Shown here: positions 1 through 8,239 of the stretch, piece after piece | How the letters are laid out: the number at the start of each line of letters is the position of its first letter | How positions within the stretch are numbered: position 1 is the first letter of the stretch | Assembly: GCF_024978135.1 (NCBI RefSeq) | Contig: NZ_JANTEZ010000001.1 | Coordinates: forward strand, 310,001 to 374,000 | Reading direction: 5' to 3' | DNA: 64,000 nucleotides | Origin: Herbiconiux gentiana | GTDB lineage: Bacteria > Actinomycetota > Actinomycetes > Actinomycetales > Microbacteriaceae | Translations under genes and position numbers: made by a program | Notes under the pieces: generated by a model | The model's input: the letters and a program-made list of their open reading frames with translations, nothing else | The model's database searches: none | Told to the model about the DNA's origin: nothing

Positions 1-1
1 T

Positions 2-727
<726 letters not shown>

Positions 728-751
728 TCAGTTCGGCCCTCTGCTAACTAC

Positions 752-778
752 GACCACGCGGCCGGATGATCTGTGACC
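752..778 (-). promoter_or_regulatory. ECF41-type promoter for the hydrolase gene
   Basis: On the minus strand the site reads GGTCACA, 16 bases, GGTC. The ECF41 consensus known from other bacteria is TGTCACA, 16 bases, CGTC, so six of seven and three of four positions match. The -10 element ends about 51 bases before the ATG at 700. The -35 element lies almost back to back with that of the opposite promoter, forming the inverted repeat TGTGAC-CGGTT-GTCACA. Confidence 0.65.
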
Positions 779-781
779 GGT

Positions 782-808
782 TGTCACAAATACGTGGTGG
801 ATGCGGTC
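782..808 (+). promoter_or_regulatory. ECF41-type promoter for the first NmrA-like gene
   Basis: The plus strand reads TGTCACA, exactly 16 bases, GGTC. The -35 element is a perfect match to the ECF41 consensus and the -10 element differs at one base. It lies 48 bases upstream of the ATG at 857, nearly mirror-symmetric with the opposite promoter at 752-778. Confidence 0.7.
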
Positions 809-856
809 ATAGCTGATCAGACGCCGCCGACCGGCAGCGCACAAGAGAGGGTCGTC

Positions 857-1603
857 ATGAGAATCGTCGTCGTCGGAGGAACAGGTCTCATCGGCTCGAA
901 AGTCGTCGCGCAGCTCGCCGCCGCGGGACACGACGTGCTCGCCGCTTCGCGGGCCACCGGCATCAATTCCTATACCGCTCAAGGGCTGGAAGACGCCCTC
1001 GAGGGCGCCGAGACCGTCGTCGACCTGTCGAACTCGTCGAACACCGATCAAGCAGGCGCGCTCGACTTCTTCTACGCCTCCACCCTGAATCTCCTCACCT
1101 ACGGCCAAGCCGCCGGAGTACAGCACCACGTCGCCCTCTCCGTCGTGGGCACCGACCGGCTCGCCCAGACCGAGCGCGGCTATTTCTTCGCCAAAGACGC
1201 CCAGGAGACACTGATCCGACGCTCGTCGTCGCCGTACTCCCTCGTGCACGCGACCCAGTTCTTCGAATTCGTCCGCAGCATCGGCGACTCCGCATCCCAC
1301 GGCAACAGCGTGCGCCTCGCGGAGGCGCTCGTGCAACCGATCGCTGGAGACGACGTCGCCACCGCGGTGACCCAGACCGCTCTCGGCGCACCCACGAACA
1401 CGACGACAGAATTCACAGGACCCGAAGTCTTCGCGATGGCGGACCTGGTGAAACTCGAACTGCGTGCCCGTCGCGACCCCCGTGAGGTGGTGGCCGATCC
1501 GCTCGCCCGCTATTTCGGGAACACCCTGGCGCGGGACGAGCTCCTTCCCGCCCCAACCGCCCACCGCTTCACCACCCGCTTCGAAGACTGGCTGGTCAGC
1601 TGA
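857..1603 (+). CDS. NAD(P)-binding NmrA-like protein (atypical SDR), copy 1
   Basis: 248 residues. An N-terminal Rossmann motif GGTGLIG is at residues 7-13, followed by the layout of the NmrA/HSCARG atypical short-chain dehydrogenases (epimerase-like fold). The catalytic YxxxK of classical SDRs is not obvious, so it may be a redox-sensing or non-classical reductase. The ATG at 857 is preferred over an upstream in-frame GTG at 773 because it begins directly with the Rossmann strand and is preceded by AGAGAGG. It is homologous to the convergent gene that follows: same length and same order of motifs. Oxidoreductases and epimerases of this kind are typical neighbours of ECF41 sigma factors. Confidence 0.88.
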   Translation: MRIVVVGGTGLIGSKVVAQLAAAGHDVLAASRATGINSYTAQGLEDALEGAETVVDLSNSSNTDQAGALDFFYASTLNLLTYGQAAGVQHHVALSVVGTDRLAQTERGYFFAKDAQETLIRRSSSPYSLVHATQFFEFVRSIGDSASHGNSVRLAEALVQPIAGDDVATAVTQTALGAPTNTTTEFTGPEVFAMADLVKLELRARRDPREVVADPLARYFGNTLARDELLPAPTAHRFTTRFEDWLVS

Positions 1604-2350
1604 TCAGCAGTCCCGGCTCTCCAACCATTGCGCGAATGTCTCGCGGCCTCGGCGAGTGCCGGGTGCTGGTAGAAGCGACCCGTCTCGCATTCCTCGCCCC
1701 CACCGGCCGGGAAGAGGTATCTGAATCACCGGTTTACGGTTTCCTTCCGCTCGGAGAAGGCGTTTCACGAGGTCAGCCATACGTTCTTCCTGCGGACCGG
1801 CCAGATCGGGCTCGAGCCCGCGAGGGTCGCCTGCGGCGATTGAGACGAGCTCGTCAGCGACCTCTGCTGCAGCTATGGGCTGCGATCGAATGGTGGGGAC
1901 GACCTGGAAGGGTCCGACTTTGCCGTGCTGAACGAGCTGTTGGGTGAACTCGTGGAATTGGGTGGTGCGAAGGAGTGACCAACCACCGCTCTCTGCATGA
2001 AGCATCTTCTCTTGCACGGCTTTGCCGGCGTAGTAGTTGGCGTTCACCTTGGCAGCGCCGACGATCGAGAGGGCGATGTGATGCTTGACGCCGACAGCGC
2101 GTTCGGCTCTGAGGAGGTTACTAGTCACAGTGCCGAAGAAGTGCACGGATTCTCTTGTCGCAAGGCTGCTGGTCGCTGAGACGTCAATGACGACGTCGAC
2201 GCCTTGCAACGCGGCCGTGAGGCCGGTGCCGGTGATGAGGTCGGTGCCGGTGGCGCGTGTGAGAATGACGGTTTCGTGCCCGGCCGTGGTGGTGGCGACG
2301 ACGACGTGTTTTCCAACGGTGCCGGTTCCACCGGCGATTGCAATTTTCAT
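1604..2350 (-). CDS. NAD(P)-binding NmrA-like protein (atypical SDR), copy 2
   Basis: 248 residues, with GGTGTVG at residues 7-13. Shared segments such as HHIALSIVG, RTTQFHEF and the C-terminal LLPAPGTRRG-like stretch show it is a diverged paralogue of the gene at 857. Its stop codon abuts that of copy 1 (TGATCA), so there is no room for a terminator between them. The ATG at 2350 overlaps the stop of the membrane-protein gene upstream (ATGA), so the two are translationally coupled and share the promoter at 2785-2811. Substrate unknown. Confidence 0.88.
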   Translation of the reverse strand: MKIAIAGGTGTVGKHVVVATTTAGHETVILTRATGTDLITGTGLTAALQGVDVVIDVSATSSLATRESVHFFGTVTSNLLRAERAVGVKHHIALSIVGAAKVNANYYAGKAVQEKMLHAESGGWSLLRTTQFHEFTQQLVQHGKVGPFQVVPTIRSQPIAAAEVADELVSIAAGDPRGLEPDLAGPQEERMADLVKRLLRAEGNRKPVIQIPLPGRWGRGMRDGSLLPAPGTRRGRETFAQWLESRDC

Positions 2351-2775
2351 CGGGCTTGGTCCTTTCCGGGTGTGTTGCGGTGTCGCGGGGGCAGGGCGAG
2401 GAGGATGCCGAGGGCGGCACTGAGGCCGAGGCTGACGACGTTGCCGATGATGTCGACGGCCGAGCCTTCCAGGTGCATCAGGTGGTAGCCGTAGTGGAGC
2501 ACACCGAATACCGCCCATCCCACGCCGGCGATCCGTCCGGGCAGGGCACTGCGGTGTATCGCAGCGATCAGGCTGGCCGCGGAGAGCGCGAGGTAGAAGC
2601 TTCCGACATCGCGGATGAGGTGCTCGTTGTACGGTCCGTCGACGTCGATCCAATGCAGTCCGAAACCCGGGAACGAGTCATAGAACTCGGTCGGGAAGAA
2701 CTGCGCCCAGATGCCGACGTAGAGGCCGATGAGGACGGTGAGTGCCAGCAGAACCCGGCGAAATGGAGTGTTCAC
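2347..2775 (-). CDS. small membrane protein of the ECF41 module, about four helices
   Basis: 142 residues with about four hydrophobic segments, starting at an N-terminal helix (residues 8-27). A polar loop contains GPYNEHLIRDVG, a segment I associate with uncharacterised DUF4345-like membrane proteins; that family name is a guess. The GTG start lies only nine bases after a CGTC -10 element, so the mRNA is probably leaderless. It is coupled to the second NmrA-like gene by an ATGA overlap. Function unknown; it may receive or produce the signal handled by the sigma factor or its reductases. Confidence 0.8.
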   Translation of the reverse strand: MNTPFRRVLLALTVLIGLYVGIWAQFFPTEFYDSFPGFGLHWIDVDGPYNEHLIRDVGSFYLALSAASLIAAIHRSALPGRIAGVGWAVFGVLHYGYHLMHLEGSAVDIIGNVVSLGLSAALGILLALPPRHRNTPGKDQAR

Positions 2776-2784
2776 ACCTATCAG

Positions 2785-2811
2785 GACGACCCAGCACCTG
2801 TAAGTGTGAGG
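2785..2811 (-). promoter_or_regulatory. ECF41-type promoter for the membrane-protein/NmrA operon
   Basis: The minus strand reads CCTCACA, exactly 16 bases, CGTC. The -10 element matches the ECF41 consensus fully and the -35 element at five of seven positions. A start site about seven bases downstream would fall at the GTG at 2775, giving a leaderless message. Confidence 0.65.
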
Positions 2812-2816
2812 CGGGT

Positions 2817-2843
2817 GCTCACATTCCGGCCTTGCGCATCGTC
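2817..2843 (+). promoter_or_regulatory. ECF41-type autoregulatory promoter of the sigma-factor gene
   Basis: The plus strand reads GCTCACA, exactly 16 bases, CGTC. It faces the promoter at 2785-2811, and the two -35 elements form an inverted repeat (TGTGAG, seven bases, CTCACA). The GTG start of the sigma gene is 20 bases beyond the -10 element, behind a strong AAGGAGG. Positive autoregulation is inferred. Confidence 0.65.
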
Positions 2844-2863
2844 TCTAATGGAAGGAGGTCCTC

Positions 2864-3766
2864 GTGCCAGATGAGAAAAGGTCCACGGTAGATGACGAAG
2901 TGATTGGAGAGCGCCGGCACCTCGTCTCGTTGGCGTACCGGATGCTTGGCACGATCGCCGAGGCTGAGGACGCGGTGCAAGAGACCTACACCCGGTGGTA
3001 CCGGATGAGTCAGACCGAGCGCGACGCGATCAACGTTCCACGCGGATGGCTGACACGTGTAGCCAGCAGAGTGTGTCTCGACGTCCTGTCGTCCGCACGT
3101 GTCCGGCGCGAGCAATATGTGGGGCCCTGGCTGCCGGAACCGGTGCCATCGACCGCCTTTGGCACGACCGAAGGTGACCCGCTCGAGCACGTCACTCTCG
3201 ATGAATCCATCAGTACCGCCCTGCTAGTGGTGCTGGAGTCGATGACCCCGGCAGAGCGCGTGGTGTTCGTGCTTCACGACGTGTTCGCTCTCCCCTTCAG
3301 CGACATCGGGGGGATCGTCGGCCGGACCCCAGCAGCGTGCCGTCAACTCGCGACGGCGGCCCGTCGACGCGTCGACCAAAGCCGGGCACGGCAGGTGCCC
3401 CGGACAGAGCACGACGCTGTCGTTCGCGCTTTCGCAGCGGCGAGCCGTGGTGGTGACTTGAATGCGTTAGTCAAGATTCTCGACCCGGACGTCGTTCTGC
3501 GATCGGACGGCGGAGGAATCGTCACGGCCGCCCGAAACCCGATATTCGGTGCAGATCGAGTGGCGCGCTTTCTTCTCGGCGTGCAGCAGAAGAACGACCG
3601 GACGGAAGTCCTCGAGCAGGAAACTCCAGACGGTTTGGGCTTCGCGATCTGGGAAGAAGGACACATCGCCGGCGTCGTCACCCTCGAGGTCATTGGTGGA
3701 CTTATCGCCAATGTCAGAATGGTGCTCAACCCCCAGAAACTGTCGCTCTGGGCGGACCCCGTCTGA
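2864..3766 (+). CDS. sigJ: ECF41-family sigma factor (SigJ-like) with fused SnoaL-like domain
   Basis: 300 residues. Region sigma2 is at about 15-80 (RMLGTIAEAEDAVQETY) and sigma4 at about 120-175. A SnoaL-like C-terminal domain follows from about 185. All three ECF41 hallmarks are present: the linker motif YVGPWLPEPV (85-94), DGGG (215-218) and the C-terminal NPQKL (289-293). In this family the fused domain replaces a separate anti-sigma factor, and the extreme C-terminus tunes activity. The GTG start has AAGGAGG six bases upstream. The promoter at 2817 suggests autoregulation, and the four neighbouring genes carry the same promoter type. Confidence 0.93.
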   Translation: MPDEKRSTVDDEVIGERRHLVSLAYRMLGTIAEAEDAVQETYTRWYRMSQTERDAINVPRGWLTRVASRVCLDVLSSARVRREQYVGPWLPEPVPSTAFGTTEGDPLEHVTLDESISTALLVVLESMTPAERVVFVLHDVFALPFSDIGGIVGRTPAACRQLATAARRRVDQSRARQVPRTEHDAVVRAFAAASRGGDLNALVKILDPDVVLRSDGGGIVTAARNPIFGADRVARFLLGVQQKNDRTEVLEQETPDGLGFAIWEEGHIAGVVTLEVIGGLIANVRMVLNPQKLSLWADPV

Positions 3767-3859
3767 CCCATTATCGACCGGCACCTCACACTTCGTACAG
3801 GTCCAGCTTCGACCGCCCGCGCGAGCATCTGCCTACTGGTTCTCTCGTACTCTCGGGGT

Positions 3860-4081
3860 GTGTCCTATATAGCCCGTGGCATCGAGGATGACCATTATTG
3901 GGTCGTTCAGGAGCTCGATGGCGCCCTGGTGGAGACGCCATGGCGGGTCGAGCGGGAGGCAGGTAGTTACCGCCTGAGTCACGCGGATGATAGCCGCGAG
4001 ACAGCTCGAGGGTTTGCGTTGGGCGAATTCGCAACACCGGAGTCGGCGGTGGAGGCACTGCGACGCCTGCTGCAGCTCTGA
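3860..4081 (+). CDS. small hypothetical protein
   Basis: 73 residues, acidic, no membrane segment. The reading frame is plausible for a small soluble protein, with WVVQELDG and ATPESAVEALRRLL suggesting a beta hairpin followed by a helix. The GTG start has no clear ribosome binding site. I do not recognise the family. It stands alone on the plus strand after the sigma-factor gene. Confidence 0.5.
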   Translation: MSYIARGIEDDHYWVVQELDGALVETPWRVEREAGSYRLSHADDSRETARGFALGEFATPESAVEALRRLLQL

Positions 4082-4253
4082 CGTCGGGACGTCTCAATCT
4101 CTTCAAGAGCTGCCGCGCGCGGTGCGCTTGCCCTCGATGATCTGGGCTAGTTGGTGGGGTCGTTTCCGACCGCGCCGGTTGGTCCGCGGCGTTGTCGCGG
4201 TCGCGTGCTTCGAGCCAGAGCTGGTGCCGGCGGAGTGCGCTTTGCACGGCGGA

Positions 4254-4349
4254 TCAGATGACCCAGTGGAGGGCGAGGAGCAGGATGGCTGCGAGCACGA
4301 GGTAGATGTGCAGGCTGGTGAGGATGCCGGGCCAGGGGCTGGAGATCAT
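4254..4349 (-). CDS. 31-residue single-helix membrane peptide
   Basis: A short reading frame from an ATG encodes 31 residues: a short N-terminal part with WPG, then one strongly hydrophobic helix (about residues 10-30) ending in HWVI. A purine-rich stretch (GAAAGAA) precedes the ATG. It follows the gene at 4391-4759 on the same strand after 41 bases, so the two may be co-transcribed. Small membrane proteins are hard to prove from sequence alone. Function unknown. Confidence 0.4.
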   Translation of the reverse strand: MISSPWPGILTSLHIYLVLAAILLLALHWVI

Positions 4350-4390
4350 GGGGTTCTTTCTGCTCGAGTTGGTTGACGCGTAGGTGTCAA

Positions 4391-4759
4391 TTAGTTAGTG
4401 GTGAGGGTGCCGTCGGTGAAACCAACGTCGATGTGGAGGTGTGTGCAGGTGTCGTCGAACTGCGTGAAGTGCGTCGTGGCCATCGTGGTTCCGGCTTCGA
4501 CGCGGCATTCGACTTGGCCGACGCGGGCGCCGTCGGGCATGACGGGGTCGAGGGCGCTGATGAGTCGCAGCGAGTTCCCGTCCGCGCCGGTGAGTCCCTG
4601 CCCATTGAGTCGGTAGAAATCGACGGCCAGCCCACCACCCTCGAAATAGTGCGATGCGCCACCTCGGTCGGAATGCTTCTCGATGACGACGAAGACGAAG
4701 GCCAGCACCACTGAGACCGACAGGATTCGCCGGTCACGAATCTGCCGGGGCAGCGACAA
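4391..4759 (-). CDS. M15-like (VanY/hedgehog fold) peptidase-related fragment
   Basis: Up to 122 residues. The motif SHYFEGGGLAVD followed some 60 residues later by CTHLHID resembles the zinc-binding SxHxxG...D and HxH motifs of M15 peptidases and relatives. The only upstream start is a TTG without a visible ribosome binding site. The N-terminal part expected before the SH motif is short, so the gene is probably 5'-truncated or mis-started. The hydrophobic stretch at residues 12-26 could be a signal anchor or a core strand. Family assignment is tentative. Confidence 0.5.
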   Translation of the reverse strand: MSLPRQIRDRRILSVSVVLAFVFVVIEKHSDRGGASHYFEGGGLAVDFYRLNGQGLTGADGNSLRLISALDPVMPDGARVGQVECRVEAGTTMATTHFTQFDDTCTHLHIDVGFTDGTLTTN

Positions 4760-4801
4760 AGACGGCGGTGCCGGTCGCAGCCCGGCGCGCGGCCGACACC
4801 G

Positions 4802-5554
4802 TCACCGGGCCGTCTCGCGCACCGCTTCCAGGATGAGCTCGGCGACCGCTCCGGGCTGCGACACCGTCACCGCGTGCGAGGCGTCGATCTCGACGGCGTG
4901 CGACGAGGCGCGCTCGGCCATGTAGCGCTGCGACTCGGCCGGCACGGCGAGATCCTGCCTCGTCACGAGCGTCCACGACGGAATGGTCTTCCAGCCTGCC
5001 CGACTCGCGGCGTCCTCCAGCGCGGCGGCCGCGATGGGGCGCTGCGTGGCCGCCATCAGGGCCGTCTCAGCCTCGGGCACATCGGCGGCGAACACCTCGC
5101 GGAAGCGGTGCTGCTGGATGTAGAGGTCGTCGCCGCTCACCGCTCCCGCCACGAACGGGATCGGCGTCAGAGCCGGACCGAGCTCTCCCCCGGGGAACTT
5201 CCCGGCGAGCTCCCCGGTGCTCTCCCCCGGCTCCAGGATGAAGCTCGCGACGTAGACGAGCGCCCGCACGTTCGGGGCACCCTCGGTCGCCTCGCTCGCC
5301 ACGGATCCTCCGTAGGAGTGGCCCGCGACGACGACCGGGCCGTCGATGCCGTCGATCACGGTGCGGAGGTACTGCGCGTCGTCGGCGAGTCCGCGGAGCG
5401 GGTTGGCGACGGCGACGACCGGGAGACCCTCGGCCTGCAGACGGCTGATAACGCCGTTCCAGCTGGCGGACTCGGCGAATGCCCCGTGCACGAGCACGAC
5501 AGTGGGCTTGTCATCCGACGGGGTGAAGGCGTCGGGCGTGGGGATGGCGGACAT
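4802..5554 (-). CDS. alpha/beta hydrolase (EstC-like)
   Basis: 250 residues from an ATG preceded by GGGAG; an in-frame ATG ten codons upstream is less likely. Features are LVHGAFAESASWN near residue 21, the nucleophile elbow GHSYGG near 80, and a late D...H pair (TRQDLAVP, then DASHAVTVSQP). This is the signature of the small soluble carboxylesterases annotated as alpha/beta hydrolases in actinobacteria and rhizobia. Substrate unknown. It stands alone, with a 14-base perfect palindrome 26 bases upstream of the start. Confidence 0.88.
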   Translation of the reverse strand: MSAIPTPDAFTPSDDKPTVVLVHGAFAESASWNGVISRLQAEGLPVVAVANPLRGLADDAQYLRTVIDGIDGPVVVAGHSYGGSVASEATEGAPNVRALVYVASFILEPGESTGELAGKFPGGELGPALTPIPFVAGAVSGDDLYIQQHRFREVFAADVPEAETALMAATQRPIAAAALEDAASRAGWKTIPSWTLVTRQDLAVPAESQRYMAERASSHAVEIDASHAVTVSQPGAVAELILEAVRETAR

Positions 5555-5579
5555 GATGACTCCCTGTCGGTGAGATGTC

Positions 5580-5593
5580 TGCAATATATTGCA
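5580..5593. promoter_or_regulatory. palindrome TGCAATATATTGCA, putative operator
   Basis: A perfect 14-base AT-rich palindrome in otherwise GC-rich DNA, 26 bases upstream of the esterase gene that starts at 5554. Such a site fits a dimeric repressor, but no regulator gene lies next to it, so the binding protein is unknown. Confidence 0.5.
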
Positions 5594-5635
5594 TTGTGTA
5601 TCTCAACGACAAGAGTCGCGCAGTATTCCCATCCG

Positions 5636-6307
5636 TCAGCTCCCGGTCCGTGGCCTCCGCGTGAAGACGTAGTGCACGGCCCCCGACGGCGACGCAGTCA
5701 CCTCGACCTCGAAGCGCTCCTCCAGCCCCTCGAGCCCGTCCCAGACCCGCACCCCACGGCCCAGAACGATCGGCACCACCACGATGTGCAGGTGATCGAC
5801 GAGGTCGGCCGCCAGGAAGTTCCGCACGATCGTCGGCCCGCCGCCGAGACGCACGTCGAGCCCGCCGGCGACCGAGGCCGCCAGCTCGAGCGCCTCCGCC
5901 GGCGGCAGCTCACGGAAGAGGAACGTCGTCTCCCCCACCACGAGGTCGGGCCGCGCGTGGTGTGTCAGCACCACGACCGGCGTGTGGAACGGCGGCTCCT
6001 CTCCCCACCAGCCGCGCCAGGACTCGTCCTCCCACGGGCCGAGCTGCGGCCCGAACTTCCGCCGGCCCATGATCTCCGCGCCGATCCCGACGTTCGTGGC
6101 GGCCGCGAAGGCGTCGTCGACGCCGTGGGTGCCCCCGCCGACGGCCTCCGACTCGTGCCCGGTCATCTTCACGAAGGCATTCGTGGGCAGGAACCACTGC
6201 ATCAAGCGGTGCCCGGCGTGACCGAACGGCGTTTCGAACGACTGCCCCTCCCCCGTGGCGAACCCGTCGATCGACACCGCGAAGTTGTGCACCCTGAGCC
6301 TGACCAT
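5636..6307 (-). CDS. dihydrofolate reductase-like (RibD C-terminal domain) protein
   Basis: 223 residues. It starts with MVRLRVHNFAVSIDGFATG, typical of the RibD-C/DHFR-like family, and contains GAEIMGRRKFGP in the middle and the GGGPTIVRNFL nucleotide-binding segment around residue 155. These proteins bind NADPH-like cofactors, but few have known substrates. No folate or riboflavin gene is nearby. Transcribed alone, between the esterase and the MFS gene. Confidence 0.88.
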   Translation of the reverse strand: MVRLRVHNFAVSIDGFATGEGQSFETPFGHAGHRLMQWFLPTNAFVKMTGHESEAVGGGTHGVDDAFAAATNVGIGAEIMGRRKFGPQLGPWEDESWRGWWGEEPPFHTPVVVLTHHARPDLVVGETTFLFRELPPAEALELAASVAGGLDVRLGGGPTIVRNFLAADLVDHLHIVVVPIVLGRGVRVWDGLEGLEERFEVEVTASPSGAVHYVFTRRPRTGS

Positions 6308-6342
6308 ACGGTCACGCTAGCAGTATGTGAACACCGTTCACA

Positions 6343-7596
6343 TCACCGGCTCGACCGCTCCTGCCGCCGGGCGGGCAGGTACAGCACCGCTCCGATCACA
6401 CTGGAGGCCCCGGCGACCACGAAGGCCGTCCCGGTGCCGAACGCCTCGGCGAACGGGGTGAGCAGCAGCAGCCCCAGACTGTAGCTGCCGCCGGCGACCA
6501 TCGAGTTCATCGACAGCACGACCGCCCGGTTCGCGCCCGTCGCCTGCCGATGCAGCAGCGCCGCGTGCATCGGCCCGCCGGCTCCGTGAGTCAGGTAGGC
6601 GAGCCAGAACGCGGCGACCAGCCCGAGCGGTCCGGCCACCAGCCCCATCGTCACCACCATCAGTCCGTTCAGGATGCGCGCCGCGATCGCCGTGGCCGAG
6701 ACGCCGATGCGCCGGCTGACCAGCCCCGCGGCCGCGGAACCCACGGCGAACAGCGCCCACGCCGCGGCCGCCGCCGGCCCGAACAGGGCACCGGCCTCAT
6801 CCTCGCCTCCGAGCAGGGCGGAGAGCCGCACCGGCGTCAGCGCCTCGAACGCGATCATCGCGACGCTCCAGAACACCTCGACGAGCACCAGCGACCGCAG
6901 CACGGGTGCCGTGCGGAGCATCCTGAACCCCTGGCCGACCACCCGGACGGCGTCGGTGACCCCGTGCCGGCGCCCCTCGACCGGGCGGCCCGGTCTCGCC
7001 GGCTCGCGCACGAGGGCGGCCACCAGCACGGTGTGCCCGACCATGGCCACGGTCGCGACCACGAACGGGAGCACGAGCGCCGACCAGCCGGTCACGGGGT
7101 GCCAGGCGATCAGGGCGCCACCCGCGAGGGCTCCCCCCGCGATGGCGACGCCGAGGGCGGTGGCGGCGCGACTCAGTCCGCGCTCGATGGGCGCCGTCGA
7201 GTCGGCGGCGTGGGCGGTGTCGACGAACCAGGCCTCGAGCGGGCCCGAGTCGAGCGCGCGGAACACCCCCTGCAGCACGAGGGCGGCGGCGAACATCCAG
7301 AAGCCCGTCGCGGTGACGAAGAGCAGCGACGACGCGACGGCCAGCACCCCCGCGACGATGAGGAGGGGGCGGCGACCGAGGGTGTCGGCCAGCCCGCCGG
7401 TCGGCAGCTCGAGCGCCAGCACGACGAATCCCTGCACGGCGAGGAGCGTGCCGACCTCGGCGAGACCGAGTCCGCGTTCGAGCGGGAGCAGCACGGTCAG
7501 CCCGAACACGAGGCCGACGGGCAGCCACCGCGTCACGGTGAGCAGCACGAGCCGGCGTTCGGCGGCCGCGACTGTGAGGGGCAGACGGCTGGTCAT
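6343..7596 (-). CDS. MFS transporter, probable exporter
   Basis: 417 residues with about 12 hydrophobic segments and the loop 2-3 motif GGLADTLGRRP typical of drug:H+ antiporters. The ATG at 7596 lies seven bases after the stop of the ArsR-type regulator and has GAGG upstream, so the two form an operon. Regulator-plus-exporter pairs of this kind usually respond to a toxic compound; the substrate cannot be told from the sequence. Confidence 0.9.
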   Translation of the reverse strand: MTSRLPLTVAAAERRLVLLTVTRWLPVGLVFGLTVLLPLERGLGLAEVGTLLAVQGFVVLALELPTGGLADTLGRRPLLIVAGVLAVASSLLFVTATGFWMFAAALVLQGVFRALDSGPLEAWFVDTAHAADSTAPIERGLSRAATALGVAIAGGALAGGALIAWHPVTGWSALVLPFVVATVAMVGHTVLVAALVREPARPGRPVEGRRHGVTDAVRVVGQGFRMLRTAPVLRSLVLVEVFWSVAMIAFEALTPVRLSALLGGEDEAGALFGPAAAAAWALFAVGSAAAGLVSRRIGVSATAIAARILNGLMVVTMGLVAGPLGLVAAFWLAYLTHGAGGPMHAALLHRQATGANRAVVLSMNSMVAGGSYSLGLLLLTPFAEAFGTGTAFVVAGASSVIGAVLYLPARRQERSSR

Positions 7597-7603
7597 GTCG
7601 ACC

Positions 7604-8182
7604 TCAGCGCTCGGTGTCGAGCGGGCTGGCGTGGCGGAAGACGAGGATGCGACGCGCGTCCGGGTCCCCGTCGCCGAGCGACCGGTACCGCGCGAGAACG
7701 GCGGACAGCTCGTCGCGCAGCGCCGCGGCCTGGGCCGGGGTGACCGTGACCACGGCGTCGCTCTGCCCCAGCACGTCGACCCACTCGGCGGGCCACGCCG
7801 CCGCCTCGCCGTGCCAGCGCTCGGCTCGGGCGGCGAACTGGCGGAGGTAGTCGCGCTGCAGCCAATCGAGGGCCGCACGGGCGTCGGGATCATCGGCGAA
7901 GTCGGACTCAGCCCAGGAGTGGGAGTCGGTAGCGGCACGCCAGAGCCGGCGCTTGCCGACCCCCTCCCCCGTGTCGGCGACGAGGCCGACCGACTCGAGG
8001 GCGCGAAGGTGGTAGCTGGTCGCGCCGGTGTTCGTCTGCAGCCGGCCTGCGAGTTCGGTCGCCGTGGAGGGGCCGTCGACCCGGAGGCTCGACAGCAGTC
8101 GCGAGCGCAGTGGATGGGCCAGCACCCGCACGGCCCGATCGTCGAGCCGGATGCCGGTGGGGTCGCCTACAGGGTCGCTCAT
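7604..8182 (-). CDS. ArsR-type winged-helix transcriptional regulator
   Basis: 192 residues. The N-terminal half (about 18-85) is an ArsR/HTH_20 winged helix: VLAHPLRSRLLSSLRVDGPSTATELAGRLQTNTGATSYHLRALES. The C-terminal half contains WLQRDYLRQFAARAE and looks like a ligand- or dimer-forming helical domain. There is no cysteine metal site, so metal sensing is unlikely. First gene of a two-gene operon with the MFS transporter. An inverted repeat 28 bases upstream is a likely autoregulatory operator. Confidence 0.88.
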   Translation of the reverse strand: MSDPVGDPTGIRLDDRAVRVLAHPLRSRLLSSLRVDGPSTATELAGRLQTNTGATSYHLRALESVGLVADTGEGVGKRRLWRAATDSHSWAESDFADDPDARAALDWLQRDYLRQFAARAERWHGEAAAWPAEWVDVLGQSDAVVTVTPAQAAALRDELSAVLARYRSLGDGDPDARRILVFRHASPLDTER

Positions 8183-8209
8183 GGCTCGATCCTGTCATGC
8201 AGAGGAAGT

Positions 8210-8228
8210 GTGCACAAGTTCTGTGCAC
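8210..8228. promoter_or_regulatory. inverted repeat GTGCACA-N5-TGTGCAC, putative ArsR-type operator
   Basis: Perfect 7-base arms separated by AGTTC, located 27 bases upstream of the regulator start at 8182. Its size and position fit binding by a winged-helix dimer repressing its own operon. Confidence 0.6.
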
Positions 8229-8239
8229 GGCCATGCTCG

